DNA of 64,000 nucleotides from Pseudomonas pharyngis. GTDB lineage: Bacteria; Pseudomonadota; Gammaproteobacteria; Pseudomonadales; Pseudomonadaceae. Positions within the stretch are counted from its first letter, which is position 1, and each line of letters starts with the position of its first letter. The stretch spans positions 62,001 to 126,000 of the forward strand of contig NZ_BQID01000010.1 of NCBI RefSeq assembly GCF_021602345.1, given 5' to 3'. The notes under the pieces are model-generated. The model worked only from the letters and a program-made list of their open reading frames with translations. It was not told the origin of the DNA and did not search any database. This document shows positions 15,706-24,446 of the stretch, one piece after another. The translations under genes and the position numbers were made by a program.

Positions 15706-16428
15706 CTAACGATTGATGTGCAGTTCCACCCGACGGTTCTGCGCACGCCCCTCGTCCGTGTTGTTATCGGCGACCGGTTCACTCTCGCCGCGCCCTTCAC
15801 TGGTGAGTTTGTTCGGCGCCAGGCCCTCACTCAGCAAATACTCCGCCACGCTGCTGGCGCGACGTTCCGAAAGCGCCTGGTTGTAGGCATCCGAACCCTT
15901 GCTGTCGGTGTGGCCGATGACCTTGATGCTCACCACGTCGGCATTGCGCAGTTTGTCCATCAACGTGTCGAGCTGGCTTTTTGCGGCCGGTTTCAAATCC
16001 GACTTGTCGAAGTCGAACAGCACGTTGCCGGCATCGTTGAGGGTGATGACTTCGGTTTGCGGGGCAGGTTCGGCCGGTTTCTCGGTGACCGGATATTGCG
16101 GCAGCGGACAGCCACGGTGGTCAACCGGTGTGTTGGCCGGGGTATCGGGGCAACGGTCGCGGCGATCAAACACGCCGTCGTCGTCTTCATCGCCATCCTG
16201 GGCATAGCAGATCAATCCGCCGGTGAGGATCCCCAGCGCAGCGCCACCGCCGGCCCAACCGCTGCTTTCGAGCGCGCCGAGACCGCCGCCGACCAGTCCG
16301 CCAATAAGGCTGCAGATCGGCCAGGTACGTTGATTGAGGGGAGCGGTGCCATCGCTGTGGGTGGCGCAACCGGTCAACAGGCTGCCCAGCAGCAGAACCG
16401 GCAAGACGGACCTTGTAAGAACACTCAT
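15706..16428 (-). CDS. OmpA-family lipoprotein with calcium-binding-type Asp repeat (copy 1)
   Basis: The 240-aa protein starts MSVLTRSVLPVLLLGS with lipobox LTGC. A glycine-zipper hydrophobic region (about 38-75) precedes an Asp-rich TSP3-like segment (DGDEDDDGVFDRRDRCPDTP). The OmpA C-terminal domain lies at about 130-240 (NVLFDFDKSDL, GHTDSKGSDAYNQALSERRA, NRRVELHINR). It should bind peptidoglycan from the outer membrane. It is a paralogue of the gene at 16518-17213 next to it. Its Shine-Dalgarno lies inside the stem at 16437-16472. Confidence 0.9.
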   Translation of the reverse strand: MSVLTRSVLPVLLLGSLLTGCATHSDGTAPLNQRTWPICSLIGGLVGGGLGALESSGWAGGGAALGILTGGLICYAQDGDEDDDGVFDRRDRCPDTPANTPVDHRGCPLPQYPVTEKPAEPAPQTEVITLNDAGNVLFDFDKSDLKPAAKSQLDTLMDKLRNADVVSIKVIGHTDSKGSDAYNQALSERRASSVAEYLLSEGLAPNKLTSEGRGESEPVADNNTDEGRAQNRRVELHINR

Positions 16429-16436
16429 CGTTAAAG

Positions 16437-16472
16437 CTCCTGTGTCACCGGCCCATACCGGTTACACAGGAG
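16437..16472 (-). promoter_or_regulatory. leader hairpin sequestering the ribosome site of OmpA copy 1
   Basis: On the minus strand CTCCTGTGTAACCGG pairs with CCGGTGACACAGGAG (one mismatch) around six bases. The GGAG ribosome site, eight bases before the ATG, lies entirely in the 3' arm. The fold would block initiation unless it opens. Confidence 0.45.
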
Positions 16473-16517
16473 TAAAGACCCGCATCCGCGACTGCACAAG
16501 CCGCGGATGCGAGGGGG

Positions 16518-17213
16518 CTAGCGGTTGATTTTGATTTCGGTACGACGGTTCAGCGCGCGACCGTCCGCAGTTTTGTTGTCTGCCACCGGCTGGCTTTCAC
16601 CGGCACCGGTCACCGACACGAAGCTGCTTTGCGGTACGCCGCTTTCAACCAGGTACTTGACCACCGAGTGCGCGCGGCGATCCGACAGTTTCTGGTTGTA
16701 GGCATCGCTGCCGACGCTGTCGGTGTGGCCGGTCACGGTCAGTTGCGCGGTGCTGGATTCCTGTTTCAGGCGCGAAGCGACCTTATCCAGGACCAGTTTG
16801 TCGGACGGGGTCAGCGTGGCCTTGTCGAACTGGAAGTGCACATCGCGGATGACAATGGTTTCTTCCTTGACCACTACAGCTTCTTCGACCACTGGTGCAG
16901 GGGCTGGTGGAGGGCAGCCGTCGGCATCGACCTGAACGCCTTTAGGCGTGCCCGGGCACTTGTCGCGACTGTCCGGCACACCATCGCCGTCTTCATCGCC
17001 GTCACCGTGAACCCAGCAATAGGCCGCTGCCGTACCGCCGACGAGTAACGCGCCATACCCCGCCCATGCGGAGCTTTCGGTCGCACCGAGCCCCGCACCG
17101 ACGACACCACCGACTGCCGCACAGGTCGGCCAGTCGGTTTTCTGCAAACCTGCGCAACCAGTCAACACACTGGTTAGCAGAACCAAGGGTAATGCTGTCC
17201 GAACTATGCTCAT
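16518..17213 (-). CDS. OmpA-family lipoprotein with calcium-binding-type Asp repeat (copy 2)
   Basis: The 231-aa product starts MSIVRTALPLVLLTS with lipobox LTGC. It has the same plan as the neighbouring copy: glycine-rich hydrophobic segment, DGDEDGDGVPDSRDKCPGTP repeat, and OmpA C-terminal domain (VHFQFDKATL, GHTDSVGSDAYNQKLSDRRA, NRRTEIKINR). The two genes lie in tandem, probably from duplication, and share leader architecture. Role: outer membrane to peptidoglycan linkage, by family. Confidence 0.9.
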   Translation of the reverse strand: MSIVRTALPLVLLTSVLTGCAGLQKTDWPTCAAVGGVVGAGLGATESSAWAGYGALLVGGTAAAYCWVHGDGDEDGDGVPDSRDKCPGTPKGVQVDADGCPPPAPAPVVEEAVVVKEETIVIRDVHFQFDKATLTPSDKLVLDKVASRLKQESSTAQLTVTGHTDSVGSDAYNQKLSDRRAHSVVKYLVESGVPQSSFVSVTGAGESQPVADNKTADGRALNRRTEIKINR

Positions 17214-17221
17214 CTAGTTTT

Positions 17222-17256
17222 CTCCTGAGGGATCGGCTTAGAACCGATTCAGGGAG
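17222..17256 (-). promoter_or_regulatory. leader hairpin sequestering the ribosome site of OmpA copy 2
   Basis: ACTCCCTGAATCGG pairs imperfectly with CCGATCCCTCAGGAG in the minus-strand leader, again including the GGAG eight bases before the ATG. It resembles the leader of copy 1. Confidence 0.35.
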
Positions 17257-17412
17257 TAAAGACCGGAGTTTTAATCTCCGCCAGCAATAGGCCATTGCTG
17301 TTTGTGCGCCTGTTCACGGGACTTCGACGAATTTGCCGCAAACCCGCGGGACAGAGATCTAGGCCTCGGCGTCCGGGCAGGCTAGTCTTGGCGCTCTGAT
17401 TGAGGAGCTTCG

Positions 17413-17910
17413 ATGAACGTCGCCATTTCTTCCCGCACGCCGCAGCAGGCATTGGCCGCCCTGCTCGACCGCTACGCCCCGGCACGTCTGCTGCTGATCG
17501 GCGCCAGCGAGTTCCCGGCGCTGGCTGCCTTCAAGGAAGCACACCCGGACACCTGCGTCGCGCACGCCGCGCCCGGTGCGTTGCCTGCGGAACTGGCGGC
17601 CCGCCGTTTCGACCTGGCGCTGGTGGTCGATTGCCTGGAACATTTGCCCAAGCGCGACGGCCTGAATCTGTTGGGCGGGATCCGCAACCTCAACGCCAGC
17701 CGCATCGCCGTGCTGGCGGATCTGCCGGCCAGTGGCTGGCAGGAGACCGATTTTTACTCACTGGCCCTGCAGGCCAGCGAACGCTTCGCCCGCGACGAGC
17801 AGGTACTGACACTCTTCACCTACGATCTGCTTGACTACAAACAAGTCCCCGACTGGCTCAACTCGCGGTTCTGGGCCAATCCGGAAAACTTCGGGAAATA
17901 CTGGTGGTAA
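17413..17910 (+). CDS. DUF6231-type cytoplasmic protein, methyltransferase-like fold
   Basis: The 165-aa protein has a Rossmann-like start ([16 protein letters not shown]) and a [23 protein letters not shown] segment resembling the DxLEH region of class I SAM methyltransferases, but the SAM glycine motif is weak. It is likely a conserved pseudomonad protein of unknown activity. It lies five bases before the YchJ-type gene and is probably co-transcribed with it. Confidence 0.65.
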   Translation: MNVAISSRTPQQALAALLDRYAPARLLLIGASEFPALAAFKEAHPDTCVAHAAPGALPAELAARRFDLALVVDCLEHLPKRDGLNLLGGIRNLNASRIAVLADLPASGWQETDFYSLALQASERFARDEQVLTLFTYDLLDYKQVPDWLNSRFWANPENFGKYWW

Positions 17911-17914
17911 TGCA

Positions 17915-18391
17915 ATGAGTACAGCCATTTGCCCTTGCGGCAGCGGCAATCTACTGGATGCCTGCTGCGGTCACTATCACGCCGGCCACCCGGCCCCGTG
18001 CGCCGAAGCCCTGATGCGCTCGCGCTACAGCGCCTACGTGCTGGGCCTGATCGATTATCTGGTGGCCACCACCCTGCCCGCCCAGCAAGCGGGGCTGGAT
18101 CGCCAGTCGATCAGCAACTGGAGCGCCCAGAGCACCTGGCTCGGTCTGGACGTGGAAAGCTCGGAAGTGCTCGGTGGCCAGCCGGAACACGCGTTCGTCA
18201 CCTTCACCGCGCGCTGGCATGACGGTCAGGGCGAGCACAGCCACCGCGAGCGCTCGTCGTTCGTGCAGAACAGCGGACGCTGGTACTTCATCGACCCGAC
18301 CGTGCAACTGAAGCTGGGCCGCAACGACGCCTGCCCGTGCGCCAGCGGCCAGAAGTTCAAGAAATGCTGTGCGGGGTATTTCGGCAGCTGA
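17915..18391 (+). CDS. YchJ-family protein with two SEC-C motifs
   Basis: The ATG at 17915, five bases after the preceding stop, gives 158 aa. The N-terminal ([13 protein letters not shown]) and C-terminal ([13 protein letters not shown]) segments are SEC-C zinc-binding motifs like the tail of SecA. They flank an NTF2-like middle domain with [11 protein letters not shown]. This is the YchJ layout, whose function is not settled. The family match is clear. Confidence 0.85.
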   Translation: MSTAICPCGSGNLLDACCGHYHAGHPAPCAEALMRSRYSAYVLGLIDYLVATTLPAQQAGLDRQSISNWSAQSTWLGLDVESSEVLGGQPEHAFVTFTARWHDGQGEHSHRERSSFVQNSGRWYFIDPTVQLKLGRNDACPCASGQKFKKCCAGYFGS

Positions 18392-18422
18392 GGCTAGACT
18401 GGGCAGCAAAGGGAGTTAAACC

Positions 18423-18908
18423 ATGCTCGGTCATTGGCGCACATTCCAGGCTTTCTCACTGCTCTTGTTTCTGGGGCTCGGCGGCTGCGCGTCCTGGTTC
18501 ACCGACGACGCCCGCGACCCCGCCGTGCACCTGGTGAAAGTCGAAGTGGTGCGCGCCAAGTTGCTGGAACAGAAATTCATCCTGCACTTTCGCATCGACA
18601 ACCCCAATGACAGCGACCTGACCGTGCGCGGCCTGGAATACCGCATACACCTGGCCGACATGCTGCTGGCCGAAGGCGAGCACGAACACTGGATCACGGT
18701 GAACCCCAAAAGCAGCGCGTTTTACAAGGTGCCGATCCGTACCAACCTGTGGCCAAAGGTGAAAGAGGTGGTGAAAATGCTGAAAAACCCGAACCAGCAG
18801 ATTCCCTATCGCCTGGAGGGCGAGATGGAAACCGGTTTATTCATCGCTCACTACGTGCACCTGGCGCGCAATGGCGTGATAATCCCCGCCGATTTGATTA
18901 CGGAGTGA
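18423..18908 (+). CDS. LEA type 2 (WHy domain) lipoprotein
   Basis: The 161-aa precursor has a signal peptide with lipobox LGGC at about residue 22. One WHy/LEA2 domain follows, with the typical [20 protein letters not shown] strand pair. Related proteins are linked to desiccation or stress tolerance in other organisms; the role here is unknown. It lies between two SEC-C genes on the same strand with short gaps, consistent with an operon. Confidence 0.85.
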   Translation: MLGHWRTFQAFSLLLFLGLGGCASWFTDDARDPAVHLVKVEVVRAKLLEQKFILHFRIDNPNDSDLTVRGLEYRIHLADMLLAEGEHEHWITVNPKSSAFYKVPIRTNLWPKVKEVVKMLKNPNQQIPYRLEGEMETGLFIAHYVHLARNGVIIPADLITE

Positions 18909-18913
18909 CCCCG

Positions 18914-19120
18914 ATGACCCAGCAACCTCATGTCCATGGCCCAGACTGCAACCACGATCATGACCATCACCACCATGATCACGACCATGGCCATGTCCAC
19001 GGCCCGAACTGCGGCCACGCCCACCAGGAACCGGTGCGCAACGCCCTGAAAGACGTTGGCCGCAATGACCCTTGCCCCTGCGGCAATGGCAAGAAATTCA
19101 AGAAGTGCCACGGCGCTTGA
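18914..19120 (+). CDS. 68-aa histidine-rich SEC-C protein
   Basis: The ATG at 18914 follows the LEA2 gene by five bases. The N-terminal half is extremely rich in His and Asp ([14 protein letters not shown]), flanked by two HGPxC motifs. The C-terminal half is a SEC-C zinc motif ([12 protein letters not shown]). Metal binding by both parts is likely. It could be a zinc or nickel store or a SecB/ribosome-binding adaptor. The gene is short but its codon use and content are clear. Confidence 0.8.
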   Translation: MTQQPHVHGPDCNHDHDHHHHDHDHGHVHGPNCGHAHQEPVRNALKDVGRNDPCPCGNGKKFKKCHGA

Positions 19121-19160
19121 TGTTTCGGGCGAAGACCTACTTCGCCTGAGATACCGACTT

Positions 19161-19240
19161 CGCGAGCAAGCCCGCTCCCACATTTGATTGCATTCCGTCA
19201 GAAGGAATACGGTCGAATGTGGGAGCGGGCTTGCTCGCGA
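19161..19240. repeat. REP doublet (BIME-like)
   Basis: Inverted copies of the pseudomonad REP sequence (CGCGAGCAAGCCCGCTCCCA and its complement) surround about 35 bases, between convergent genes. Confidence 0.85.
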
Positions 19241-19268
19241 AGGGGCCGGCCCATTCACCGGAAGCTTT

Positions 19269-19826
19269 TCAGCCTGCCGCCAGAATGTGCCCGGTGCCGA
19301 CCACCGTCGCATACTCCCCGTGCAAATTCCCCAGCGACATCGCATGCACCTCTTGCGCCGAACGCAAAGTGCCGAAATAGTCGGCCTTGTCGAAGGTAAA
19401 GCACGCATCCTCCGCCACCCACGCGTCAAACCCCAGATTGCCCGCCGTGCGCGCCGTGGATTCCACCGAGTTGTTCGTCGCCACGCCGACAATGATCAAC
19501 TGCTCGACCCCCGCCTCACGCAACTTCGCCTCAAGCCCCGTCGCACAAAACGCATCCGGCACCTGCTTCTGGATCAGCCATTCGCCGTCCTGCGGCAGAA
19601 ACCTTTCCTGAAAATCCACCCCTTCCTGCTCGGGCCAGAACACCGAATCCGGCGAGCGCGACAGGTGCTGCACGTGGATCACCGGCCGTCCACTGCGCCG
19701 CCAAAAACTCAGCAGCTCAAGAATCCGCTCCTCGGCCGACGGATTATTCCGCCGCCCCAGACGCGGCTGCAGAATGCCTTTTTGCTGGTCGATGATGATC
19801 AGTGCAGCGTTGGCCTTGAGCGCCAT
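19269..19826 (-). CDS. isochorismatase-fold hydrolase lacking the catalytic cysteine
   Basis: The 185-aa protein (ATG at 19826; a GTG at 19841 is also possible) has the cysteine-hydrolase fold. Asp13 in IIIDQQKG and Lys87 in IQKQVPDAF are in place, and the cis-peptide motif GVATN is present. The usual Cys is replaced by Ser120 in NNSVEST. True isochorismatases also lack the Cys, but nicotinamidases and carbamoyl hydrolases need it. Activity is therefore uncertain. No siderophore or phenazine genes are nearby. Confidence 0.85.
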   Translation of the reverse strand: MALKANAALIIIDQQKGILQPRLGRRNNPSAEERILELLSFWRRSGRPVIHVQHLSRSPDSVFWPEQEGVDFQERFLPQDGEWLIQKQVPDAFCATGLEAKLREAGVEQLIIVGVATNNSVESTARTAGNLGFDAWVAEDACFTFDKADYFGTLRSAQEVHAMSLGNLHGEYATVVGTGHILAAG

Positions 19827-19973
19827 GGCGATTTTTCTCACGCGGGGTCATTGAATTTCCCGTACTTGAGCATCACCTCCTGGGATTAAGCAAGCTATCG
19901 AACGCACACAGGACAACCTGAAGCCGGCGTTTGCTGTCCGCACGTAAGCCATTTTCCTGATTTGGAGTTTTCC

Positions 19974-20618
19974 ATGATCGACCTGTATTACTGGACCACG
20001 CCCAACGGCCACAAGATTTCCCTGTTCCTCGAAGAAGCGGGCCTGCGCTACAACGTGCACCCGATCAACATCAGCCAGGGCGAGCAGTTCCAGCCGCACT
20101 TTCTGAAAATCGCCCCGAACAACCGCATCCCGGCGATCGTCGATCATGAGCCGGCCGACGGTGGCGAGCCGTTGTCGCTGTTCGAATCCGGGGCGATCCT
20201 GCTGTACCTCGCGGAAAAGACCGGCAAGTTCCTGCCCAAGGACCTGCGTGGCCGCCAGGTGGCCCTGCAATGGCTGTTCTGGCAAATGGGCGGGCTGGGG
20301 CCGATGGCCGGGCAGAACCATCATTTCAGCCAGTTCGCCCCGGAAAAAATCCCCTATGCGATCAAGCGCTACGTCGATGAAACCGCCCGTTTGTACGGGG
20401 TGCTGGACAAGCAACTGGCCAACAATGAGTTCGTGGCCGGCAGCGAATACAGCATCGCCGACATGGCGATCTACCCGTGGATCGTCTCGCACAAGTGGCA
20501 GAGCCAGAACCTCGAAGACTTTCCGAACGTGCAGCGCTGGTTCAACCACATCAAGGATCGCCCGGCGACCGTGAAGGCCTACGCGCTGGTGCAGAAGATC
20601 AATCCGCCGAAGGCTTGA
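19974..20618 (+). CDS. glutathione S-transferase (YfcG/YghU-like)
   Basis: The ATG at 19974 has TGGAG upstream and gives 214 aa. The thioredoxin-like N-terminal domain (MIDLYYWTTPNGHKISLFLEE) has the TTPNGHK motif of the Nu-class/YfcG group, with disulfide-bond reductase activity in E. coli. ESGAILLYLAEK is the glutathione-binding turn. The C-terminal helical domain carries SIADMAIYPW. It precedes the QuiP-like gene, the same order as in P. aeruginosa, where a GST gene is next to quiP. Confidence 0.9.
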   Translation: MIDLYYWTTPNGHKISLFLEEAGLRYNVHPINISQGEQFQPHFLKIAPNNRIPAIVDHEPADGGEPLSLFESGAILLYLAEKTGKFLPKDLRGRQVALQWLFWQMGGLGPMAGQNHHFSQFAPEKIPYAIKRYVDETARLYGVLDKQLANNEFVAGSEYSIADMAIYPWIVSHKWQSQNLEDFPNVQRWFNHIKDRPATVKAYALVQKINPPKA

Positions 20619-20630
20619 GTCACCCGGCCT

Positions 20631-20656
20631 GATCGTTCCCGCGCGCGGGAACGATC
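20631..20656. terminator. perfect 26-base palindrome after the GST gene
   Basis: GATCGTTCCCGCG and its exact complement abut. The outer arm GATCGTTCCC is shared with the long repeats at 23228 and 26153, so this may be a minimal member of that family acting as a transcription stop. Confidence 0.5.
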
Positions 20657-20762
20657 AACGGGAAGAAATAACCGCTCGCCCCGCTTGCGCGGCCCCCTCC
20701 TGCTCACTAACGTAGCGGCTTTATTGCGCCCCCAGCCTCTACACCCCCGCAGGAGCTTTGCC

Positions 20763-23213
20763 ATGGCCTCGCCAGCCCTTTCACATTTTCTTCCCCGGTT
20801 CGGCGTTGCCGCAGCAGTGGCCGGTGTTCTGAGCCTGACCGGTTGTCAGACCTGGAACGCCCAGGACACCCTCCCGCCGACCTCCGGTGTGCAGCCGCTC
20901 AAGGGCCTGGCGCAGAACGTTTCGGTACGCCGCAATGCCATGGGCATGCCGCTGATCGAAAGCAACAGCTTCCACGACGCACTGTTCGCCCTCGGCTACG
21001 TTCACGCCAGCGACCGGATCAATCAGATGGTCACCCTGCGCCTGCTGGCTCAGGGTCGTCTGGCGGAGATGTCCGGCGCCTCGATGCTCGACGCCGACCG
21101 CTACATGCGCGCCGTCAACCTGAAGAAAAGCGCCGGCGAGCTGTACAAGGCTTCGTCGCCACGGCTCAAGCGCTTCTTCGAAGTCTATGCCCGGGGCGTC
21201 AACGCCTACCTGTTCCGCTACGCCGACAAGTTGCCGGGGGATCTGGCTTCCAGCGGCTACAAGCCTGAATACTGGAAACCCGAAGATTCGGCACTGATCT
21301 TCTGCCTGCTGAACTTCAGCCAGTCGGCCAACCTGCCGGAAGAAATCGCTTCGCTGGTGCTGGCGCAGACCGTGACCAACGACAAACTGGCGTGGCTGAC
21401 CCCGTCCGCCCCCGACGAAAACCTGCCGCTGGCCGAAGCCGACAAGCTGCAAGGCATCAAGCTCAACGGGCAGATTTCGGGGCTGACGGAGCTGAGCAAC
21501 GCCAGCGAACAACTGGCCGCCCTCAACCTGCTGGGCACTCAGTCGTCGAACAACTGGGCCATCGCCCCGCAACGCAGCCGCAGCGGCAAGAGCCTGTTGG
21601 CCAGCGACAGCCATGGCCCGCTGGCCGCGCCGTCGCTGTGGAGTTTCGTGCAGATCCGCGCGCCGAAATACCAGGCCGCCGGCGTGACCGTGGCCGGTCT
21701 GCCGATGGTGCTCGGCGGTTTCAACGGCAAGGTGGCGTGGAGCCTGACCAGCGTGCTCGGCGATAACCAGGACCTGTTCCTGGAAAAAATCCGTCGTCAG
21801 GGCAGCACGTTGTCCTACGAGGTCAACGGCAAGTGGCAACCGGTCGCCGTGCGCAACGAAACCTATTTCGTCAAAGGCCAGCGGCCGATTCGTGAAGCGG
21901 TGTACGAAACCCGCCATGGCGCGCTGCTCAACAGCACCCAGGCCGCTGCTCAGGGCGCAGGCTTTGGCCTGGCCTTGCAGACGCCGAGCTTCACCGATGA
22001 CAAATCCCTCGATGCGTTTTTCGATCTGAGCCGCGCCCAGAACGTGGAACGCGCTTCGGACGCCAGCCGGGAAATCCGCGCCATCGCGCTGAACCTGGTG
22101 TTTGCCGATGCCAGCAACATTGGCTGGCAAGTCACCGGGCGCTTCCCGAACCGCCGTGAAGGTGAAGGCTTGCTGCCGTCGCCGGGCTGGGATGGTCGCT
22201 ACGACTGGGACGGTTACGCCGACCCGATGCTCCACCCCTACGATCAGGACCCGGCCCAGGGCTGGCTCGGCACCGCCAACCAGCGGGTCATTCCCCATGG
22301 CTACGGCATGCAACTGTCGAATTCCTGGGCGGCGCCGGAACGTGGCGAGCGCCTGGCCGAACTGGCCGGCAGCGGCAAGCATGACGGTCGCAGCGTGATC
22401 GCCATGCAGTACGACCAGACCACCACCTTCGCCGCCAAACTGAAGAAAATGTTCGAGGCACCGGGCATGGCGCAGCCGCTGAAACAGGCGATCGACGCAC
22501 TGCCGGAAGCCGAGCGCAGCAAGGCGCGCGAGGCCTATACCCACCTGATGGCTTTCGACGGCAAGCTCAGCCCGACTTCCGCCGACGCGGCGATCTACGA
22601 GCTGTTCCTGCAGGAAAGCATGAAGCTGATCTTCCTCGACGAACTCGGCCCGCAGAGCAGCCCGGCGTGGAAAGCCTTTGTCGCCAATGGCGATCTGTCC
22701 TACGCCGCCCAGGCCGATCACTTGCTGGGCCGCGAAGACAGTCCGTTCTGGGACGACGCCCGCACCCCGCAAAAAGAAGACAAACCGGCGATCCTCGCCC
22801 GCAGCCTGGCGGCAGCGATCAGCGCCGGCGACAGCCAACTGGGCGGCGACCGCCGGGCCTGGCAGTGGGGCAAACTGCACCGCTACGAGTGGAAGAATGC
22901 CAGCGGCCAGACCGTTCGCGGCCCAATTGCGGCGGGCGGCGACCACACCACCCTCAACACGGCGGCGTTTGCCTGGGGCCAGGATTTCAACACCACGCGT
23001 GCGCCATCGATGCGTTTCATCGTCGACTTCGGTCAGAGCGAGCCGTTGATGGGGCAGAACGGGACGGGGCAATCCGGGAATCCGGTCAGCCCGAACTACT
23101 TGAACGGAATCGATCCGTGGCTCAAAGGCCAGTACATTGGCTTGCCGATGCAGCCGCAGAACTTTGACCGGGTGTATGGCAAGACGCGGTTGACCCTGAC
23201 TCCCGGGAAATAG
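20763..23213 (+). CDS. quiP: penicillin acylase-family Ntn hydrolase, probable acyl-homoserine lactone acylase
   Basis: The ATG at 20763 starts an 816-aa lipoprotein-like precursor (lipobox LTGC, Cys28). The Ntn-hydrolase architecture has a smaller alpha part, then the self-cleavage point before SNNW (Ser262), and a large beta chain with [10 protein letters not shown] and [15 protein letters not shown]. The length and GST neighbour match P. aeruginosa QuiP, which degrades long-chain acyl-homoserine lactones in the periplasm. Other penicillin amidase-type substrates remain possible. Confidence 0.8.
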   Translation: MASPALSHFLPRFGVAAAVAGVLSLTGCQTWNAQDTLPPTSGVQPLKGLAQNVSVRRNAMGMPLIESNSFHDALFALGYVHASDRINQMVTLRLLAQGRLAEMSGASMLDADRYMRAVNLKKSAGELYKASSPRLKRFFEVYARGVNAYLFRYADKLPGDLASSGYKPEYWKPEDSALIFCLLNFSQSANLPEEIASLVLAQTVTNDKLAWLTPSAPDENLPLAEADKLQGIKLNGQISGLTELSNASEQLAALNLLGTQSSNNWAIAPQRSRSGKSLLASDSHGPLAAPSLWSFVQIRAPKYQAAGVTVAGLPMVLGGFNGKVAWSLTSVLGDNQDLFLEKIRRQGSTLSYEVNGKWQPVAVRNETYFVKGQRPIREAVYETRHGALLNSTQAAAQGAGFGLALQTPSFTDDKSLDAFFDLSRAQNVERASDASREIRAIALNLVFADASNIGWQVTGRFPNRREGEGLLPSPGWDGRYDWDGYADPMLHPYDQDPAQGWLGTANQRVIPHGYGMQLSNSWAAPERGERLAELAGSGKHDGRSVIAMQYDQTTTFAAKLKKMFEAPGMAQPLKQAIDALPEAERSKAREAYTHLMAFDGKLSPTSADAAIYELFLQESMKLIFLDELGPQSSPAWKAFVANGDLSYAAQADHLLGREDSPFWDDARTPQKEDKPAILARSLAAAISAGDSQLGGDRRAWQWGKLHRYEWKNASGQTVRGPIAAGGDHTTLNTAAFAWGQDFNTTRAPSMRFIVDFGQSEPLMGQNGTGQSGNPVSPNYLNGIDPWLKGQYIGLPMQPQNFDRVYGKTRLTLTPGK

Positions 23214-23227
23214 GTGTCGCCCTTCTC

Positions 23228-23329
23228 GATCGTTCCCACGCTCTGCGTGGGAATGCAGCCCGTGACGCTCCGCGTCACTGGACGCAGAGCGTCCCTTGAG
23301 GCATTCCCATGCAGAGCGTGGGAACGATC
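23228..23329. repeat. 102-base compound palindromic repeat (copy 1)
   Basis: GATCGTTCCCACGCTCTGCG and its complement form the ends. Inside are shorter palindromes around GACGCTCCGCGTC and GACGCAGAGCGTC. A near-identical copy is at 26153-26261. Confidence 0.8.
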
Positions 23330-23411
23330 ATGCGGCAGTTCAGAAAATCAATAGAACTTCTGACTTCGCGCCAACCTCATAGCTAACAAGTCCCTCCATT
23401 CCGGTAATGCC

Positions 23412-24446
23412 ATGGACCTTGTTATCGCCCGCCCCGAAGGCCTCTACTGCCCTGCCGGGGACTTCTACATTGACCCGTGGCGGCCCGTCGAGCGTTCGGT
23501 GATCACCCATGCCCACGGCGACCACGCCCGTGGCGGCAATCAGCATTACCTGGCCGCCAGCGCCGGCGAAGGGATTTTGCGTGCGCGTCTGGGCGCGGAC
23601 ATCAACCTGCAAACCCTCGACTACGGCCAGCGCCTGACCCACCACGGCGTCACCCTGAGCTTTCATCCCGCCGGTCATGTGCTCGGCTCGGCCCAGGTGC
23701 GGCTGGAATACGGCGGCGAAGTCTGGGTCGCGTCCGGCGACTACAAGATCGAACCCGACGGCACCTGCGCGCCGTTCGAACCGGTGCGCTGCCACACCTT
23801 CATCACCGAATCGACCTTCGGCCTGCCGATCTACCGCTGGCAACCGCAGGCGCAGGTGTTCGCCGAAATCAATCAGTGGTGGCAGGCCAACATCGAGGCC
23901 GGCAAGGCCAGCGTGCTGTTCTGCTATTCGTTCGGCAAGGCCCAGCGGATTCTCCACGGCATCGACGAAACCCTCGGGCCTATCCTCAGCCACGGGGCGG
24001 TGGAGCCGCTGAACCGCGTGTACCGCGAGGCCGGCGTCTACCTGCCGCCGACGATCTACGCCGGCGAGGTGAAAAAGAACGACCCGATGATGCGCCAGGC
24101 GCTGGTCATCGCCCCGCCCTCTGCCGGCGGCAGCAGCTGGATGCGCCGGTTCGGCGATTACAGCGACAGCTTCGCCAGCGGCTGGATGCGCCTGCGCGGC
24201 ACCCGTCGGCGGCGCGGCGTGGATCGCGGTTTCGTGCTTTCGGATCACGCCGACTGGCCCGGCCTGTTGTGGGCCATCGAACAGACCGGCGCCGAGCGGG
24301 TGATGGTCACCCACGGCTCGATTGGCGTACTGGTGCGCCATCTGCGCGAAAAAGGGCTCGACGCACAAGGTTTCAACACCGAATACGGTGACGATGAAGA
24401 AGAGCTTTCCAGCGCCACGCCTGCGATGGCCGAGGTGCAACCATGA
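23412..24446 (+). CDS. ligase-associated metallo-beta-lactamase-fold DNA exonuclease
   Basis: The 344-aa enzyme belongs to the beta-CASP-like nuclease family that is linked to a bacterial ATP-dependent ligase. The metal motif HAHGDH (residues 33-38) is intact, as are FHPAGHVLGSAQV and SDHADW. It is the Exo member of the four-gene ligase-Lhr helicase-MPE-Exo repair set; homologues are manganese-dependent nucleases. Its stop overlaps the ligase start by four bases (ATGA). Sequence repeats lie on both sides of this pair. Confidence 0.92.
   Translation: MDLVIARPEGLYCPAGDFYIDPWRPVERSVITHAHGDHARGGNQHYLAASAGEGILRARLGADINLQTLDYGQRLTHHGVTLSFHPAGHVLGSAQVRLEYGGEVWVASGDYKIEPDGTCAPFEPVRCHTFITESTFGLPIYRWQPQAQVFAEINQWWQANIEAGKASVLFCYSFGKAQRILHGIDETLGPILSHGAVEPLNRVYREAGVYLPPTIYAGEVKKNDPMMRQALVIAPPSAGGSSWMRRFGDYSDSFASGWMRLRGTRRRRGVDRGFVLSDHADWPGLLWAIEQTGAERVMVTHGSIGVLVRHLREKGLDAQGFNTEYGDDEEELSSATPAMAEVQP

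Noticed and set aside
20781-23072. A very long open frame on the minus strand opposite the QuiP-like gene
   Set aside because: It is the antisense of a GC-rich gene with clear family motifs. Its translation is rich in Gln, Arg, His and Gly with no domain, as expected from codon bias alone.
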